DNA from: Streptococcus oralis | Lineage (GTDB): Bacteria > Bacillota > Bacilli > Lactobacillales > Streptococcaceae | DNA: 64,000 nt | Reading direction: 5' to 3' | NCBI RefSeq assembly: GCF_001578705.1 | Contig: NZ_KQ969038.1 | Location: forward strand, 100,092 to 164,091 | Shown here: piece by piece, positions 54,654 through 64,000 of the stretch | Numbering within the stretch: the first letter of the stretch is position 1 | Layout: each line of letters begins with the position of its first letter | Notes under the pieces: generated by a model | The model's input: only the letters and a program-made list of their open reading frames with translations | What the model was told of the DNA's origin: nothing | Databases searched by the model: none | Program-made: the position numbers and the translations under genes

Positions 54654-56039
54654 TTACTTATTTCTCTCTTTATGTCGCTCATAAGCCTTGAGCTGACGCT
54701 GCAGTTCCTTTCTGATAGCAGGTTCTGGAGCATATTTTTCGTCCCAGTCATCCGGTTTTAAGATTTTATGTGTAATTGGATCAAAATGAGCTTTTCCATC
54801 AGGAAAAACCTTCCCCATGTTTGCCTCATGCACAATATCAAATATGCGTTCTGGATCCACTCCCATCAAGGCAAAACTGCCGTAAGTAAAATACAGTGTA
54901 TCGATTAAGGCATCAACCTGCCCGATTAGATCTTTTTGGGCAGGCGTTTTTTGCCTTACCTTTTCTGCCGCCTTGTCAAGTGCCGCATGCATGCTTGCAA
55001 GCGACTGCTGGAATTCTTCCTCCGAAGAACTTGCCGCGCGGACAAACTCTACTAATTCTTCAATTTTAAAGTCTGCACGATGGGTTGCCCCTTCAACATC
55101 CCATGCCTGCGGCTCTTCCTGCGTCCGTTCATCCATCATGTGATGGAAGGTCTTGACCTTATTAAAATGGTAATCTCGACTGACAAAAACTTTTTCTGAA
55201 GCCAAGACTCCAAAATGTTCAAGCGCCTTGTGGATGCCATCTTGTTGGTTACTTGCAGTAATGTGCTTGGCAACTTCTTTGACGCTGCTACTGCCATTTC
55301 CCATGGCTACAGACATACCAACACCTGCCAACATTTCCAGGTCATTGTCTGAATCACCAAAGGCCATGACTTGGTTGAGATCAAAGCCATATTCTTTCCC
55401 GACTCGGCGAATGCCTTCTAGTTTAGAATTTCCTTGGTTAATGATATCTGCTGCAAAAGGATTGCTTCGAGTCAATTTCAAATCTTCAAAATCACTTGCA
55501 GCTTTCTCAGATTCTTCGGGTGTCATCAGCATTAACACTTGATAGATTGGCTCATTGATCAAACGAAGTAGGTCATCTTCCTTTTGAGGAACTGCCTTGC
55601 TAACCATCCGATTAAAAGAACGGCTAACAGTTCTTGTCAGAACAGTCGGAATAAAACGACTAACCAGTTGAGAAAAGGATCCGAGACCAAATGACATAAT
55701 TTTCGAACCAACAACGGCATGTTCGGTTCCAAGAGCGATTTCTTTTCGCTCTTTTTTAGCATAGGCAATCAATTGACGCAGGCTTGACTTAGCGATTGGG
55801 CTTGCAAAGAGTACCTTTTCTTTATTAAAAATGTATTGGCCGTTGTAGGTCACTGCAAAATCCAAGTCTAAATCTTCCATCAATTCCTTGACAAAGAAAG
55901 GCCCCCGTCCTGTCGCCACTCCAACAAGCACCCCTTGTTCTTTCACGATCCGAATTGCGTCCTTAGTGGATTTCAAAACACTCTTACGATCGTTAACTAG
56001 CGTTCCATCGATATCAAAAAAAACAGCTTTGACTTCCAT
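54654..56039 (-). CDS. HAD (Cof) phosphatase fused to a MazG-like pyrophosphohydrolase domain
   Basis: Protein of 461 aa. Residues 1-270 are a Cof-type HAD hydrolase: motif I FFDIDGTLVND (about 7-17), type IIB cap, and motif IV MAFGDSDNDLEMLAGVG (about 225-241). Residues about 285-440 resemble an all-alpha NTP or phosphoribosyl-ATP pyrophosphohydrolase: FNKVKTFHHMM, IEELVEFVRAASS, and DLIGQVDALIDTLYFTYG with acidic metal ligands. Known fusions of this layout occur in lactic acid bacteria. It may clean nucleotide or sugar phosphate pools. Substrate unknown; divergent from ansA. Confidence 0.8.
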   Translation of the reverse strand: MEVKAVFFDIDGTLVNDRKSVLKSTKDAIRIVKEQGVLVGVATGRGPFFVKELMEDLDLDFAVTYNGQYIFNKEKVLFASPIAKSSLRQLIAYAKKERKEIALGTEHAVVGSKIMSFGLGSFSQLVSRFIPTVLTRTVSRSFNRMVSKAVPQKEDDLLRLINEPIYQVLMLMTPEESEKAASDFEDLKLTRSNPFAADIINQGNSKLEGIRRVGKEYGFDLNQVMAFGDSDNDLEMLAGVGMSVAMGNGSSSVKEVAKHITASNQQDGIHKALEHFGVLASEKVFVSRDYHFNKVKTFHHMMDERTQEEPQAWDVEGATHRADFKIEELVEFVRAASSSEEEFQQSLASMHAALDKAAEKVRQKTPAQKDLIGQVDALIDTLYFTYGSFALMGVDPERIFDIVHEANMGKVFPDGKAHFDPITHKILKPDDWDEKYAPEPAIRKELQRQLKAYERHKERNK

Positions 56040-56104
56040 CCTATCCCATTCTCCCCTTTTGTGTTACAATGATTATACCACATTTCAGAAAGAGTGACTA
56101 AATC

Positions 56105-57067
56105 ATGCCTAAGAAAATCCTTGTTTTGCATACAGGTGGGACCATTTCCATGCAAGCAGACGCCACTGGTGCCGTTGTAACTAGTCAGGACAATCCTATG
56201 AACCATGTTTCCAATCCACTTGAAGGGATTGAGGTTCATGCCCTAGACCTTTTTAACCTGCCAAGTCCCCATATCAAACCCAAGCATATGCTTGCACTCT
56301 ATCATAAAATCAAAGAGGAGGCTGATAACTACGATGGTGTTGTCATCACACATGGTACGGATACCTTAGAAGAAACAGCTTACTTCCTTGATACCATGAA
56401 AATTCCACCCATCCCCATCGTTCTAACAGGGGCCATGCGTAGTTCAAACGAACTTGGTAGCGACGGTGTATATAACTATCTGAGCGCTTTGCGAGTTGCC
56501 AGTGATGATAAAGCAGCCGACAAGGGTGTGCTGGTCGTCATGAATGATGAGATTCACGCAGCAAAGTATGTTACCAAAACCCATACGACCAACGTCGGTA
56601 CCTTCCAAACTCCAACACACGGACCACTTGGTCTCATCATGAAGCAAGAAATCCTCTACTTTAAAACAGCTGAGCCTCGTGTCCGTTTTGATCTCGAACA
56701 TATTCAAGGTCTGGTTCCCATCATCTCGGCCTATGCAGGTATGACAGATGAGCTGATTGATATGCTTGACCTAGATCACCTAGATGGATTAGTCGTTCAA
56801 GCTTTTGGAGCAGGTAATGTACCCAAAGAAACAGCTCAAAAATTAGAAAGTCTCCTCCAAAAAGGCATTCCAGTCGCCTTGGTTTCACGTTGTTTTAACG
56901 GAATTGCAGAACCCGTTTACGCCTATCCAGGCGGAGGAATTCAATTACAAGAGTCTGGCGTTTTCTTTGTCAAAGAACTCAATGCTCAAAAAGCTCGCCT
57001 CAAATTATTGATTGCTATCAACGCGGGACTAAAAGGACAAGAACTTCGCAATTACATGGAAGGTTAA
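56105..57067 (+). CDS. ansA: L-asparaginase
   Basis: Protein of 320 aa. Type I cytoplasmic asparaginase with catalytic threonines in VLHTGGTIS (about residues 7-15) and VVITHGTDTLEETAYFLD (about 80-97), and Lys in the conserved GAMRSSNELGSDG region. Hydrolyses asparagine to aspartate and ammonia. The window also has AsnA, the reverse supply. No signal peptide. Confidence 0.95.
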   Translation: MPKKILVLHTGGTISMQADATGAVVTSQDNPMNHVSNPLEGIEVHALDLFNLPSPHIKPKHMLALYHKIKEEADNYDGVVITHGTDTLEETAYFLDTMKIPPIPIVLTGAMRSSNELGSDGVYNYLSALRVASDDKAADKGVLVVMNDEIHAAKYVTKTHTTNVGTFQTPTHGPLGLIMKQEILYFKTAEPRVRFDLEHIQGLVPIISAYAGMTDELIDMLDLDHLDGLVVQAFGAGNVPKETAQKLESLLQKGIPVALVSRCFNGIAEPVYAYPGGGIQLQESGVFFVKELNAQKARLKLLIAINAGLKGQELRNYMEG

Positions 57068-57069
57068 AA

Positions 57070-57106
57070 TTGAAAATCAGGAAATCTTCTCGATTCCCTG
57101 ATTTTT
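57070..57106. terminator. Bidirectional terminator between ansA and ccpA
   Basis: AAAATCAGGAAATC-TTCTC-GATTCCCTGATTTTTT, one mismatch, with T or A runs on both sides. Confidence 0.85.
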
Positions 57107-57107
57107 T

Positions 57108-58118
57108 CTATTTGCGTTTTCGTGTCGAACGACGTTCTGTCAAACCGTGAGGCAGGAGAACTTCACGTTCTTCCAACTCTTCTTTATGCATAATCTTGGT
57201 CAACATACGCATACTGATAGCACCAAGGTCGTATAGAGGTTGAGCAATTGTCGTTAAGTTTGGACGAGTGAATCGTGCAATTTGAGAATCATCTGTCGTA
57301 ATGATTTCAAACTCTTCTGGTACAGAAATACCGTGATCTGCCAAGCCATTTAACACACCCGCAGCCAATTCATCACCTGTCACAACCGCGGCTGTAGCCT
57401 GTGAAGAAACCAAGCGCTCTGCCAAGGCATAGCCATCATTATAGCTGTATTTAGACTCAAATACCAAGCCCTCGCTATAAGGGATTCCTGCCTTTTTCAA
57501 AGCTTCCTTGTAACCAATCAATCGAATTTTACCATTGATATCATCAACAAGTGGTCCACTGATAAAGGCAATCTTTTCATTTTCCTGAAGCAAATGAGTT
57601 ACTGCATCAATCGTTGCTTGTTTGTAGTCAATATTAACACTTGGCAACTGGTGTTCGATATCCACCGTTCCTGCAAGGACAACTGGTGTCCGAGAACGAG
57701 AAAATTCTGAACGAATCTTTTCAGTCAAGTGATAGCCCATAAAAATGATCCCGTCAACCTGTTTTGAAAAGAGAGTATTAACTACTGAAACTTCTTTTTC
57801 ATCGTCTTCATCACTGTTGGCTAGGACGATATTGTACTTATACATCTCTGCAATATCATCAATCCCCTTGGCTAGGGTTGAAAAATAGCCATTAGTAATA
57901 TTTGGAATCACAACACCAACTGTCGTGGTTTTCTTGCTGGCCAAGCCACGCGCTACCGCATTTGGACGATAGTCAAGACGATCAATCACCTCTAGAACTT
58001 TTTTACGAGTATTCTCTTTGACGTTCTTATTACCATTCACTACACGGCTAACAGTTGCCATTGAAACCCCAGCTTCACGGGCAACATCATAAATCGTTAC
58101 TGTATCATCTGTGTTCAT
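57108..58118 (-). CDS. ccpA: Catabolite control protein A
   Basis: Protein of 336 aa, LacI family. HTH TIYDVAREAGVSMATVSRVVNG (about residues 8-29, split as TIYDVAREAG and VSMATVSRVVNG), hinge YRPNAVARGLASKKT, and a periplasmic-binding-like sensor with the HPr-Ser-P-binding surface typical of CcpA. Master regulator of carbon catabolite repression. A cre-like site overlaps its own -35 box. Confidence 0.96.
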   Translation of the reverse strand: MNTDDTVTIYDVAREAGVSMATVSRVVNGNKNVKENTRKKVLEVIDRLDYRPNAVARGLASKKTTTVGVVIPNITNGYFSTLAKGIDDIAEMYKYNIVLANSDEDDEKEVSVVNTLFSKQVDGIIFMGYHLTEKIRSEFSRSRTPVVLAGTVDIEHQLPSVNIDYKQATIDAVTHLLQENEKIAFISGPLVDDINGKIRLIGYKEALKKAGIPYSEGLVFESKYSYNDGYALAERLVSSQATAAVVTGDELAAGVLNGLADHGISVPEEFEIITTDDSQIARFTRPNLTTIAQPLYDLGAISMRMLTKIMHKEELEEREVLLPHGLTERRSTRKRK

Positions 58119-58169
58119 TCTGTTTCCTTTCTATATTGAAAATTTCGCTTTCATACATCTGCTTACTCC

Positions 58170-58198
58170 ATTTTATCACTTATTGTAAACACTTTCAA
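58170..58198 (-). promoter_or_regulatory. ccpA promoter with overlapping cre site
   Basis: TTGAAA (58193-58198), a 17-base spacer and TAAAAT (58170-58175). TGAAAGTGTTTACA (58184-58197) matches the cre consensus at all but one position and covers the -35 box, so CcpA probably represses itself. Confidence 0.75.
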
Positions 58199-58321
58199 GT
58201 ATTTTTTAGAGAAACTTTGAAAAAATTTCACAACCTATTCCCATTTTGAAAAAGCGAGTACGATTTCTTGATTTTTGGGATGTTTTGCTGTATGATAAGG
58301 AAAAATAAAAGGAGGGAGGGA

Positions 58322-58645
58322 ATGTTTATGGCTTTTACAAATACTCAGAGACGTTCTGCCAGTTTTGGCGTTGTGACCAGCTTGCCTGACGATGTTATCG
58401 ACTCTTTATGGTTTATTATCGATCATTTTTTGAAAAACGTCTTTGAATTAGAAGAGGAACTCGAATTTCAACTACTAAACAACGAGGGGACCATTACCTT
58501 CCATTTCTCTAGTCAGCACCTGCCGACTAGTATCGACTTTGATTTTAATCATCCCTTCGCCCCTCTTTACCCTCCTCGGGTTCTTGTTTTAGACATGGAC
58601 GGGAAAGAAACCATCCTCCTTCCTGAAGAAAATGACCTATTTTAA
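58322..58645 (+). CDS. DUF960 family protein
   Basis: Protein of 107 aa from ATG 58322 (a second ATG lies 6 bases on); GGAGGGAGGG precedes it. Small acidic soluble protein with the DUF960-type start AFTNTQRRSASFGVVTSLPD and the IDSLWFIIDHFLK helix. Function unknown. Located divergently from ccpA, upstream of a bidirectional terminator at 58644-58692. Confidence 0.8.
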   Translation: MFMAFTNTQRRSASFGVVTSLPDDVIDSLWFIIDHFLKNVFELEEELEFQLLNNEGTITFHFSSQHLPTSIDFDFNHPFAPLYPPRVLVLDMDGKETILLPEENDLF

Positions 58646-58692
58646 AAACTCTAGCTTCTCGGCGCAAACTGCTGAGGAACTAGAGTTTTTTC
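58644..58692. terminator. Bidirectional terminator between DUF960 gene and folBK
   Basis: AAAAACTCTAG and CTAGAGTTTTTT flank a nested CTCGGC / GCTGAG hairpin. Confidence 0.8.
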
Positions 58693-59504
58693 TATTTGTT
58701 CAATTCTTGATACAAGTAGCGTATCGGCTGTTTGAGTACTGGATGAATAAAATGGGGAGCTATTTCTTGCAGAGACTCAAGGACAAAGAGGCGTTCTGCT
58801 ACATAAGGGTGAGGCAAGATGAGGTCGTCTGTATAAATGACTTGGTCCTCCACAAAGAGCAAGTCCAAATCAATCAAACGTGGTCCCCAATGCACCTCTC
58901 GAACCCGTCCCATCTCTGACTCAATGGCTAATAATGTTTCTAACAAGACTGGTGTTGGTAGCCAGGTTTCCACCTCAACCACTTGATTGACAAAACTATC
59001 CTGTTCCACACCACCCCAAGGCTCCGTCGTTAAGACACTAGACTCTTTGAGAATATGGATGCCTCGAGTCCGCAGTTTATGAATAGCTTGTTCCAAGTTC
59101 GCTTGCTTGTCCCCCATATTGCTTCCTAGGGCGATAAAGGCCCGCTGCTTACGACGGTGAATGATCACCGAGCAGGTATCCAACGGTAAATGCACTGGAG
59201 CCCAAGGTTTTTTGAGTTCCAACTCAATTTCTTGGACAAGAGGATAGGTCTCAAAGGTACGCTCTACTAGTTTGTAGGCTACCGTTTCAATCAAGTCCTC
59301 AGTGGTTTCCTGAAACCAAGTCGTCCACTGCTGACAAAGTTCCCCATAATGAATAGAAGCTGTCAAGTCCAAGTCTGTCGCTGCCTTGGTCATATCATAG
59401 GATAAGATTGCGGAAATAACAAACTTCTGCCCCAATTCTTTCTCACTAGGAAAAAGACCATGATAGGCAAAAATTTCCAAATCTTTAATCTGCAGTTGAT
59501 CCAT
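58692..59504 (-). CDS. folB-folK: Bifunctional dihydroneopterin aldolase / HPPK (SulD)
   Basis: Protein of 270 aa joining two folate enzymes. Residues 1-118 are FolB ([21 protein letters not shown] with the catalytic Glu/Lys/Tyr set), residues about 120-270 are FolK ([37 protein letters not shown] with the metal-binding DLD). This is the pneumococcal SulD fusion. It lies after folE, separated from it by a terminator-like hairpin. Confidence 0.95.
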   Translation of the reverse strand: MDQLQIKDLEIFAYHGLFPSEKELGQKFVISAILSYDMTKAATDLDLTASIHYGELCQQWTTWFQETTEDLIETVAYKLVERTFETYPLVQEIELELKKPWAPVHLPLDTCSVIIHRRKQRAFIALGSNMGDKQANLEQAIHKLRTRGIHILKESSVLTTEPWGGVEQDSFVNQVVEVETWLPTPVLLETLLAIESEMGRVREVHWGPRLIDLDLLFVEDQVIYTDDLILPHPYVAERLFVLESLQEIAPHFIHPVLKQPIRYLYQELNK

Positions 59505-59520
59505 AACTAGTCCTTTCTAG

Positions 59521-59542
59521 AAAAATCCGCATGAAGCGGATT
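59521..59542 (-). terminator. Hairpin terminator between folE and folBK
   Basis: AATCCGC-TTCAT-GCGGATT followed by TTTC on the minus strand, in a 42-base gap inside the folate cluster. It may reduce expression of the last gene. Confidence 0.65.
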
Positions 59543-59546
59543 CTTT

Positions 59547-60101
59547 TTATAGTCCCATTAAACGATAAGCCTGGTCTCGGAGGTCCTTATCTGTTTCAAA
59601 TAGACCACGAGCTACTGTCGTCAAGGTTGCAGTGCCTGGTTTTCGAACACCACGCATGCTCATACACATATGCTCTGCCTCAATGACAACAAAGGCTCCC
59701 TTAGCCCCCAGATACTCCATCAAGGCATCGGCCACTTCGATATTCAACCGTTCTTGAATCTGTGGTTTTTTAGAGTAGACTTCAACCGTACGGGCTAGCT
59801 TAGACAAGCCTGCCACACGACCATCTGGAATGTAGGCAATATGCGCTCTCCCATAGAAGGGCAAGAAGTGATGTTCACACATGGTGTGGAAAAAAATATC
59901 CTTTTCCACTACCATATTGTCATCAATAATCTCAAAGGATTTTGACAAATATTCCTCCGCTGTTTGACCAAGACCTGAAAAAATCTCTTGGTACATACGG
60001 GCTACACGAGCAGGTGTTTCCTGTAATCCCTCGCGGTTAGCGTCCTCACCAACAGCCTCGATAATCATTTTTACAGCCGTTTCAATCTTTTGTGTATCCA
60101 T
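59547..60101 (-). CDS. folE: GTP cyclohydrolase I (SulC)
   Basis: Protein of 184 aa. First step of folate synthesis. Zinc ligands in MCEHHFLPF (about residues 74-82) and the Cys of [13 protein letters not shown] (about 145-157). N-terminal [19 protein letters not shown] and C-terminal RLMGL typical. Overlaps folC by 20 bases. Confidence 0.96.
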   Translation of the reverse strand: MDTQKIETAVKMIIEAVGEDANREGLQETPARVARMYQEIFSGLGQTAEEYLSKSFEIIDDNMVVEKDIFFHTMCEHHFLPFYGRAHIAYIPDGRVAGLSKLARTVEVYSKKPQIQERLNIEVADALMEYLGAKGAFVVIEAEHMCMSMRGVRKPGTATLTTVARGLFETDKDLRDQAYRLMGL

Positions 60102-61404
60102 TCTCGTTCTTCCTCTCCATCAGGTAGGCTCTCACTTGGTTCAAGAAATACAAGGAACCCGTGACAATCCTAACTGTTTGTTTCTCTTCATTTTTATCTG
60201 TCAATTTCTGCTCTAGAAAATCCTGCCAACTTTGGTAATTGAGATTTCTAGACTTGGCTATCTCTTTCAGCACGCTTTCATCCGTCGCCCGACTATCGTC
60301 AAAATGGGTTAAAGTCAATTGACTATCTGGCAGCGTTTCTAGCAAATCCAGCATATCGTCCAAGGCCTTGGTTTTGATGCAAGTAAAGAGGATTTCCTTA
60401 TGATAATCCGCAAAGCGTTCTTGCAAGGTTGCTAACAAAGCCTTGATAGCATGAGGATTGTGGGCCCCATCTAAAAACAGCAAGGAGTTACTAGACACGA
60501 CCTCCAAACGCCCTGGCCATCTAGTTTCTTTCAAAGCTTGAGCAACCAAGTCATTACTTGCTAATTCTCGCCCAATCTCCTGACAATAAGTATCTAGGAG
60601 AGTAAGTGCCATCCCCGCATTTTCTACCTGATGTAAACCAAGCAGACCTGTTTGAAAGCGACCTTGTCTGACAGGACTTGTATAGTCAAAGACATCGCCT
60701 GTCACCACACTTTCTTGATGACGAACCTGATAATCTTTTCCATAGGCAAGTCTAGGCGCATTTTTAGCTTCTGCAATAGGATCAATCACAGCCAAGGCTT
60801 CAGGAACAATATGACCTGTCACCAAGGGAATACCTTGTTTGATAATACCAGCCTTCTGCTCTGCTATGGCTTCCAAGGTGTCACCAAGTAGGGCTACATG
60901 ATCCAGTCCAATAGTCGTAATTCCTGTTAAAATCGGCTGGCAAACATTGGTACTATCCAAAAGACCACCCATGCCGACTTCCATGATAGCCACATCTACT
61001 TGTTCTGAGGCAAAATAATCATAAGCTATGGCTGTGATAATCTCAAACTCAGTCGTTCCTTGTAATGCAACGCTCCTCTCCCCCTCAAGCAAAGAGCGAT
61101 AAACTGCCATGAGGGCTTCTAGCCTCTCTTCTGGGATGGATTCCCCATTGATGCTAATCTGGTCTGTGTAATGAATGAGATAAGGCGAGCTAAAAACTCC
61201 AACTTTCAACCCCATCTTTTCCAACATATTTTTCAAAAAAGCAATGGTCGAACCTTTACCATTTGTTCCGCCGATATGGATAACCTTGAGTTTGAGATGG
61301 GGATTGCCACGCAAAGCTAATAGTTTTACCATTCGCTCCAAACCAAAATGCGGTTGGTCGGTCCGATAGTGGGCAATCCACTGATTGTTTTGAATTTCTT
61401 TCAT
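60082..61404 (-). CDS. folC: Dihydrofolate synthase / folylpolyglutamate synthase (SulB)
   Basis: Protein of 440 aa. Mur-ligase-like ATP binding [12 protein letters not shown] (about residues 47-58), the omega-loop region with [15 protein letters not shown], and C-terminal [10 protein letters not shown]. Adds glutamate to dihydropteroate. Separated by 1 base from folP. Confidence 0.95.
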   Translation of the reverse strand: MKEIQNNQWIAHYRTDQPHFGLERMVKLLALRGNPHLKLKVIHIGGTNGKGSTIAFLKNMLEKMGLKVGVFSSPYLIHYTDQISINGESIPEERLEALMAVYRSLLEGERSVALQGTTEFEIITAIAYDYFASEQVDVAIMEVGMGGLLDSTNVCQPILTGITTIGLDHVALLGDTLEAIAEQKAGIIKQGIPLVTGHIVPEALAVIDPIAEAKNAPRLAYGKDYQVRHQESVVTGDVFDYTSPVRQGRFQTGLLGLHQVENAGMALTLLDTYCQEIGRELASNDLVAQALKETRWPGRLEVVSSNSLLFLDGAHNPHAIKALLATLQERFADYHKEILFTCIKTKALDDMLDLLETLPDSQLTLTHFDDSRATDESVLKEIAKSRNLNYQSWQDFLEQKLTDKNEEKQTVRIVTGSLYFLNQVRAYLMERKNENGYTKD

Positions 61405-61405
61405 C

Positions 61406-62371
<966 letters not shown>

Positions 62372-62453
62372 TCACCACATTATTTCTCTATTTTACCATA
62401 AAAAGAAAAAGATGGATACGCTAGCATTTATCTTTTCCAAGTAAGGAAATGGT

Positions 62454-63161
62454 TTAGAAAGGCAAGCCTACATTTCGACTAATCAAAACCAGTAAAGCCA
62501 GCAAACAAAAGGCAATACCATTGACAATCATATGAAGCAAGATCGACATCTCTAAGCGTTCTGTTCTGTAAGCTGTCCAAGTTAAAACTGTCGACATTCC
62601 TCCATAGATAAGGAGAGAAGGCATATTGGTCGGTGTGTGGAGCAAGGCAAAGACGACTGCACCTACAAGATAACCCAACTTCTCCTTCCCACGGAAGATC
62701 TTTTTAGGGATAATTCCACGACACAATATTTCCTCACAAATGGGAGCAATCAGAACCAGTAAGAAAAAACTGGAAATCAGCGAGCTATTCTGAACCAGAT
62801 TATTAATAGTTGATTGGTTGCTGGTCGTAGATTCATTCATCAGACGAAGCAAGGCAGAGCCGAATAAGTTACTTGTGAAAATAACCAAATAACTCAAAAC
62901 CAAGCGGGCTAGATCTTTTGCCTTGAAAAAAGAAAGATTGAAGGTCGCAATCTCTGTTTTTCGCGCACTAAAGATAAAAACAGTTAGAATAGCAACCGAC
63001 AGCAAAGCCACCAAGAGTCCTGACTGGAGGAGTGGGAATTGTCTAGCAGATAAAAGGGCAGATAAAATTAAAGGAAGTTGGGATAACACCAATCCTATTA
63101 AAAAAATCAACACCCATATTCCTCTATCCAGAATTTCTTGCCAGATACCTTTTTTCTTCAT
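62454..63161 (-). CDS. CPBP (CAAX-like) intramembrane metalloprotease
   Basis: Protein of 235 aa with about six to eight membrane segments. The CPBP motifs EEILCRGII (about residues 141-149), FALLHTP and the late HMIVN (about 209-213) supply the glutamates, Arg and His ligands. Members act in bacteriocin self-immunity, signal release or lipid protein processing. No bacteriocin gene is adjacent, so its role is unknown. Confidence 0.85.
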   Translation of the reverse strand: MKKKGIWQEILDRGIWVLIFLIGLVLSQLPLILSALLSARQFPLLQSGLLVALLSVAILTVFIFSARKTEIATFNLSFFKAKDLARLVLSYLVIFTSNLFGSALLRLMNESTTSNQSTINNLVQNSSLISSFFLLVLIAPICEEILCRGIIPKKIFRGKEKLGYLVGAVVFALLHTPTNMPSLLIYGGMSTVLTWTAYRTERLEMSILLHMIVNGIAFCLLALLVLISRNVGLPF

Positions 63162-63180
63162 GATGTACCTCCTTATAATA

Positions 63181-63202
63181 AAAAGGGGAGACTCCCCTTT
63201 TT
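63181..63202. terminator. Terminator after the NCS2 permease
   Basis: AAAAGGGGAG-ACTCCCCTTTTT, symmetrical, with T runs on both strands. Confidence 0.85.
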
Positions 63203-63221
63203 CTATTATACCATTTATAGC

Positions 63222-64000
63222 TTATAGCGCCATGCTGATATAGTTCAGGATAAACAAGGCATCCAAAATCCAAATCATCACGTGCACATCCTTGGCTTGA
63301 CCTTTGACAACTTTTGTCAAGGTATAAGTCAAGAAACCAACAGCAATACCTTGTGTGATAGAGTAGCTGAATCCCATAAAGATAGATGTGAAGAAGGCAG
63401 GAACCGCTTCAGCCATATCATCCCAAGGAATGTTTTTCAAGTTAGAAAGCATCATGATTCCGACGATGATCAAAATTGGCGCTGTTGCAGCTGTCGGAAC
63501 AATCGCTAGAAGTGGGCTAAAGAAGCTAGAGAGAGCAAAACAGATCGCAACAACTAGGGCCGTCAAACCAGTACGTCCACCAGCACCGATACCCGCCGCA
63601 GACTCGACATAGGTCGTAACGTTTGAAGTACCTGCAATGGCACCTACTGAAGTCGCCACCAAGTCAGAGTAAAGAGCCTTATCCAATTTAACTGACTCAT
63701 GATTTTCCCCACTTGTCGCAACAATACCAACTTTTTCACCAGTACCGATAAGAGTACCAATTGTATCAAAAATATCCGTTAGTGAGAAGGCAAGAATAGC
63801 CATCAAGGTTTCCGGTAAACGTGAAGTGTTTGAAATCAAAGATCCTAAACCTTCTGAGCCCAGAGCGGCACCAAACAAAGTCCCAAGGTCATTAACTGCT
63901 GATGAAAGATTGTTGCTAGCGAAGTCAATCCCTGATAATTTCACAACACCAACAGCAATGGCAAGCACAGTCGTTGTTAAAATAGAAAGAATAATTCCAC
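63222..64000 (-). CDS. NCS2 purine permease (AzgA-like), partial
   Basis: Incomplete: the frame is open to the window end, leaving at least 258 C-terminal residues. Seven or so membrane segments and the AzgA/PbuG-type pattern FSLTDIFDTIGTLIG, then TSNVTTYVESAAGIGAGGRTGL (in two runs near the middle) identify a hypoxanthine/guanine/adenine permease. Substrate not fixed. Purine uptake fits with PurR elsewhere in the window, but no PurBox is visible because its promoter lies outside. Confidence 0.88.
   Translation of the reverse strand, partial: GIILSILTTTVLAIAVGVVKLSGIDFASNNLSSAVNDLGTLFGAALGSEGLGSLISNTSRLPETLMAILAFSLTDIFDTIGTLIGTGEKVGIVATSGENHESVKLDKALYSDLVATSVGAIAGTSNVTTYVESAAGIGAGGRTGLTALVVAICFALSSFFSPLLAIVPTAATAPILIIVGIMMLSNLKNIPWDDMAEAVPAFFTSIFMGFSYSITQGIAVGFLTYTLTKVVKGQAKDVHVMIWILDALFILNYISMAL

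Overview
The window looks like the chromosome of a mitis-group Streptococcus (S. mitis, S. oralis or S. pneumoniae type). Reasons: an amiACDEF operon, a sulABCD-style folate cluster, the murA-epuA-endA block, ribU under an FMN riboswitch, a BOX element (a small repeat typical of this group), a ComE-like double direct repeat, and low-GC coding with strong GGAGG-type ribosome sites. Nearly all core genes lie on the minus strand.

Bases 1 to about 5,400 are the right part of an integrated mobile element. In order it carries a sigma-region-4-like regulator, an unknown small protein, an FtsK/TcpA-like coupling ATPase, a membrane protein, a rolling-circle origin with a pMV158-type nick site, a Rep_2 initiator/relaxase, an excisionase and a tyrosine integrase. 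It abuts the 3' end of rpsI, and its left end lies outside the window. The integrase start codon sits in a large inverted repeat that may silence read-through mRNA.

From 5.4 to 64 kb the backbone is mostly housekeeping. It runs: rplM-rpsI with an L13-type leader; an ABC-2 exporter behind a ComE-like promoter; pheS-pheT with a T-box; PAP2 and ribU behind an FMN riboswitch whose variable arm holds a BOX element; trmL behind a structured leader with its own terminator; trkA-trkH; amiACDEF with a CodY-like box; tRNA-Cys; a CNNM/CBS protein; murA-epuA-endA; rsmD-coaD-sepM; asnA; acyP and yidC; pflA; lysA; purR; then tatD-rnmV-(insert)-rsmA-rsgA-rpe-thiN-rmuC-cbf1. After that come a KimA-like potassium importer, an AliB-like peptide-binding lipoprotein, rpmH (44 aa, GTG start), a DUF2625-like gene, an alanine-type aminotransferase, uspA, a HAD/MazG-like fusion, asparaginase, ccpA, the folate cluster folP-folC-folE-folBK, a CPBP protease and the 3' part of an NCS2 purine permease.

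The genes serve ribosome and tRNA function, peptide and potassium uptake, folate, lysine and riboflavin supply, and nutrient regulation (CcpA, PurR, probable CodY control of ami). Accessory material outside the mobile element is limited. The clearest case is an AT-rich two-TM gene of 434 codons wedged between rnmV and rsmA; others are the DUF2625-like gene and a lone ParB-fold protein. No CRISPR array, rRNA operon or complete IS element is visible.
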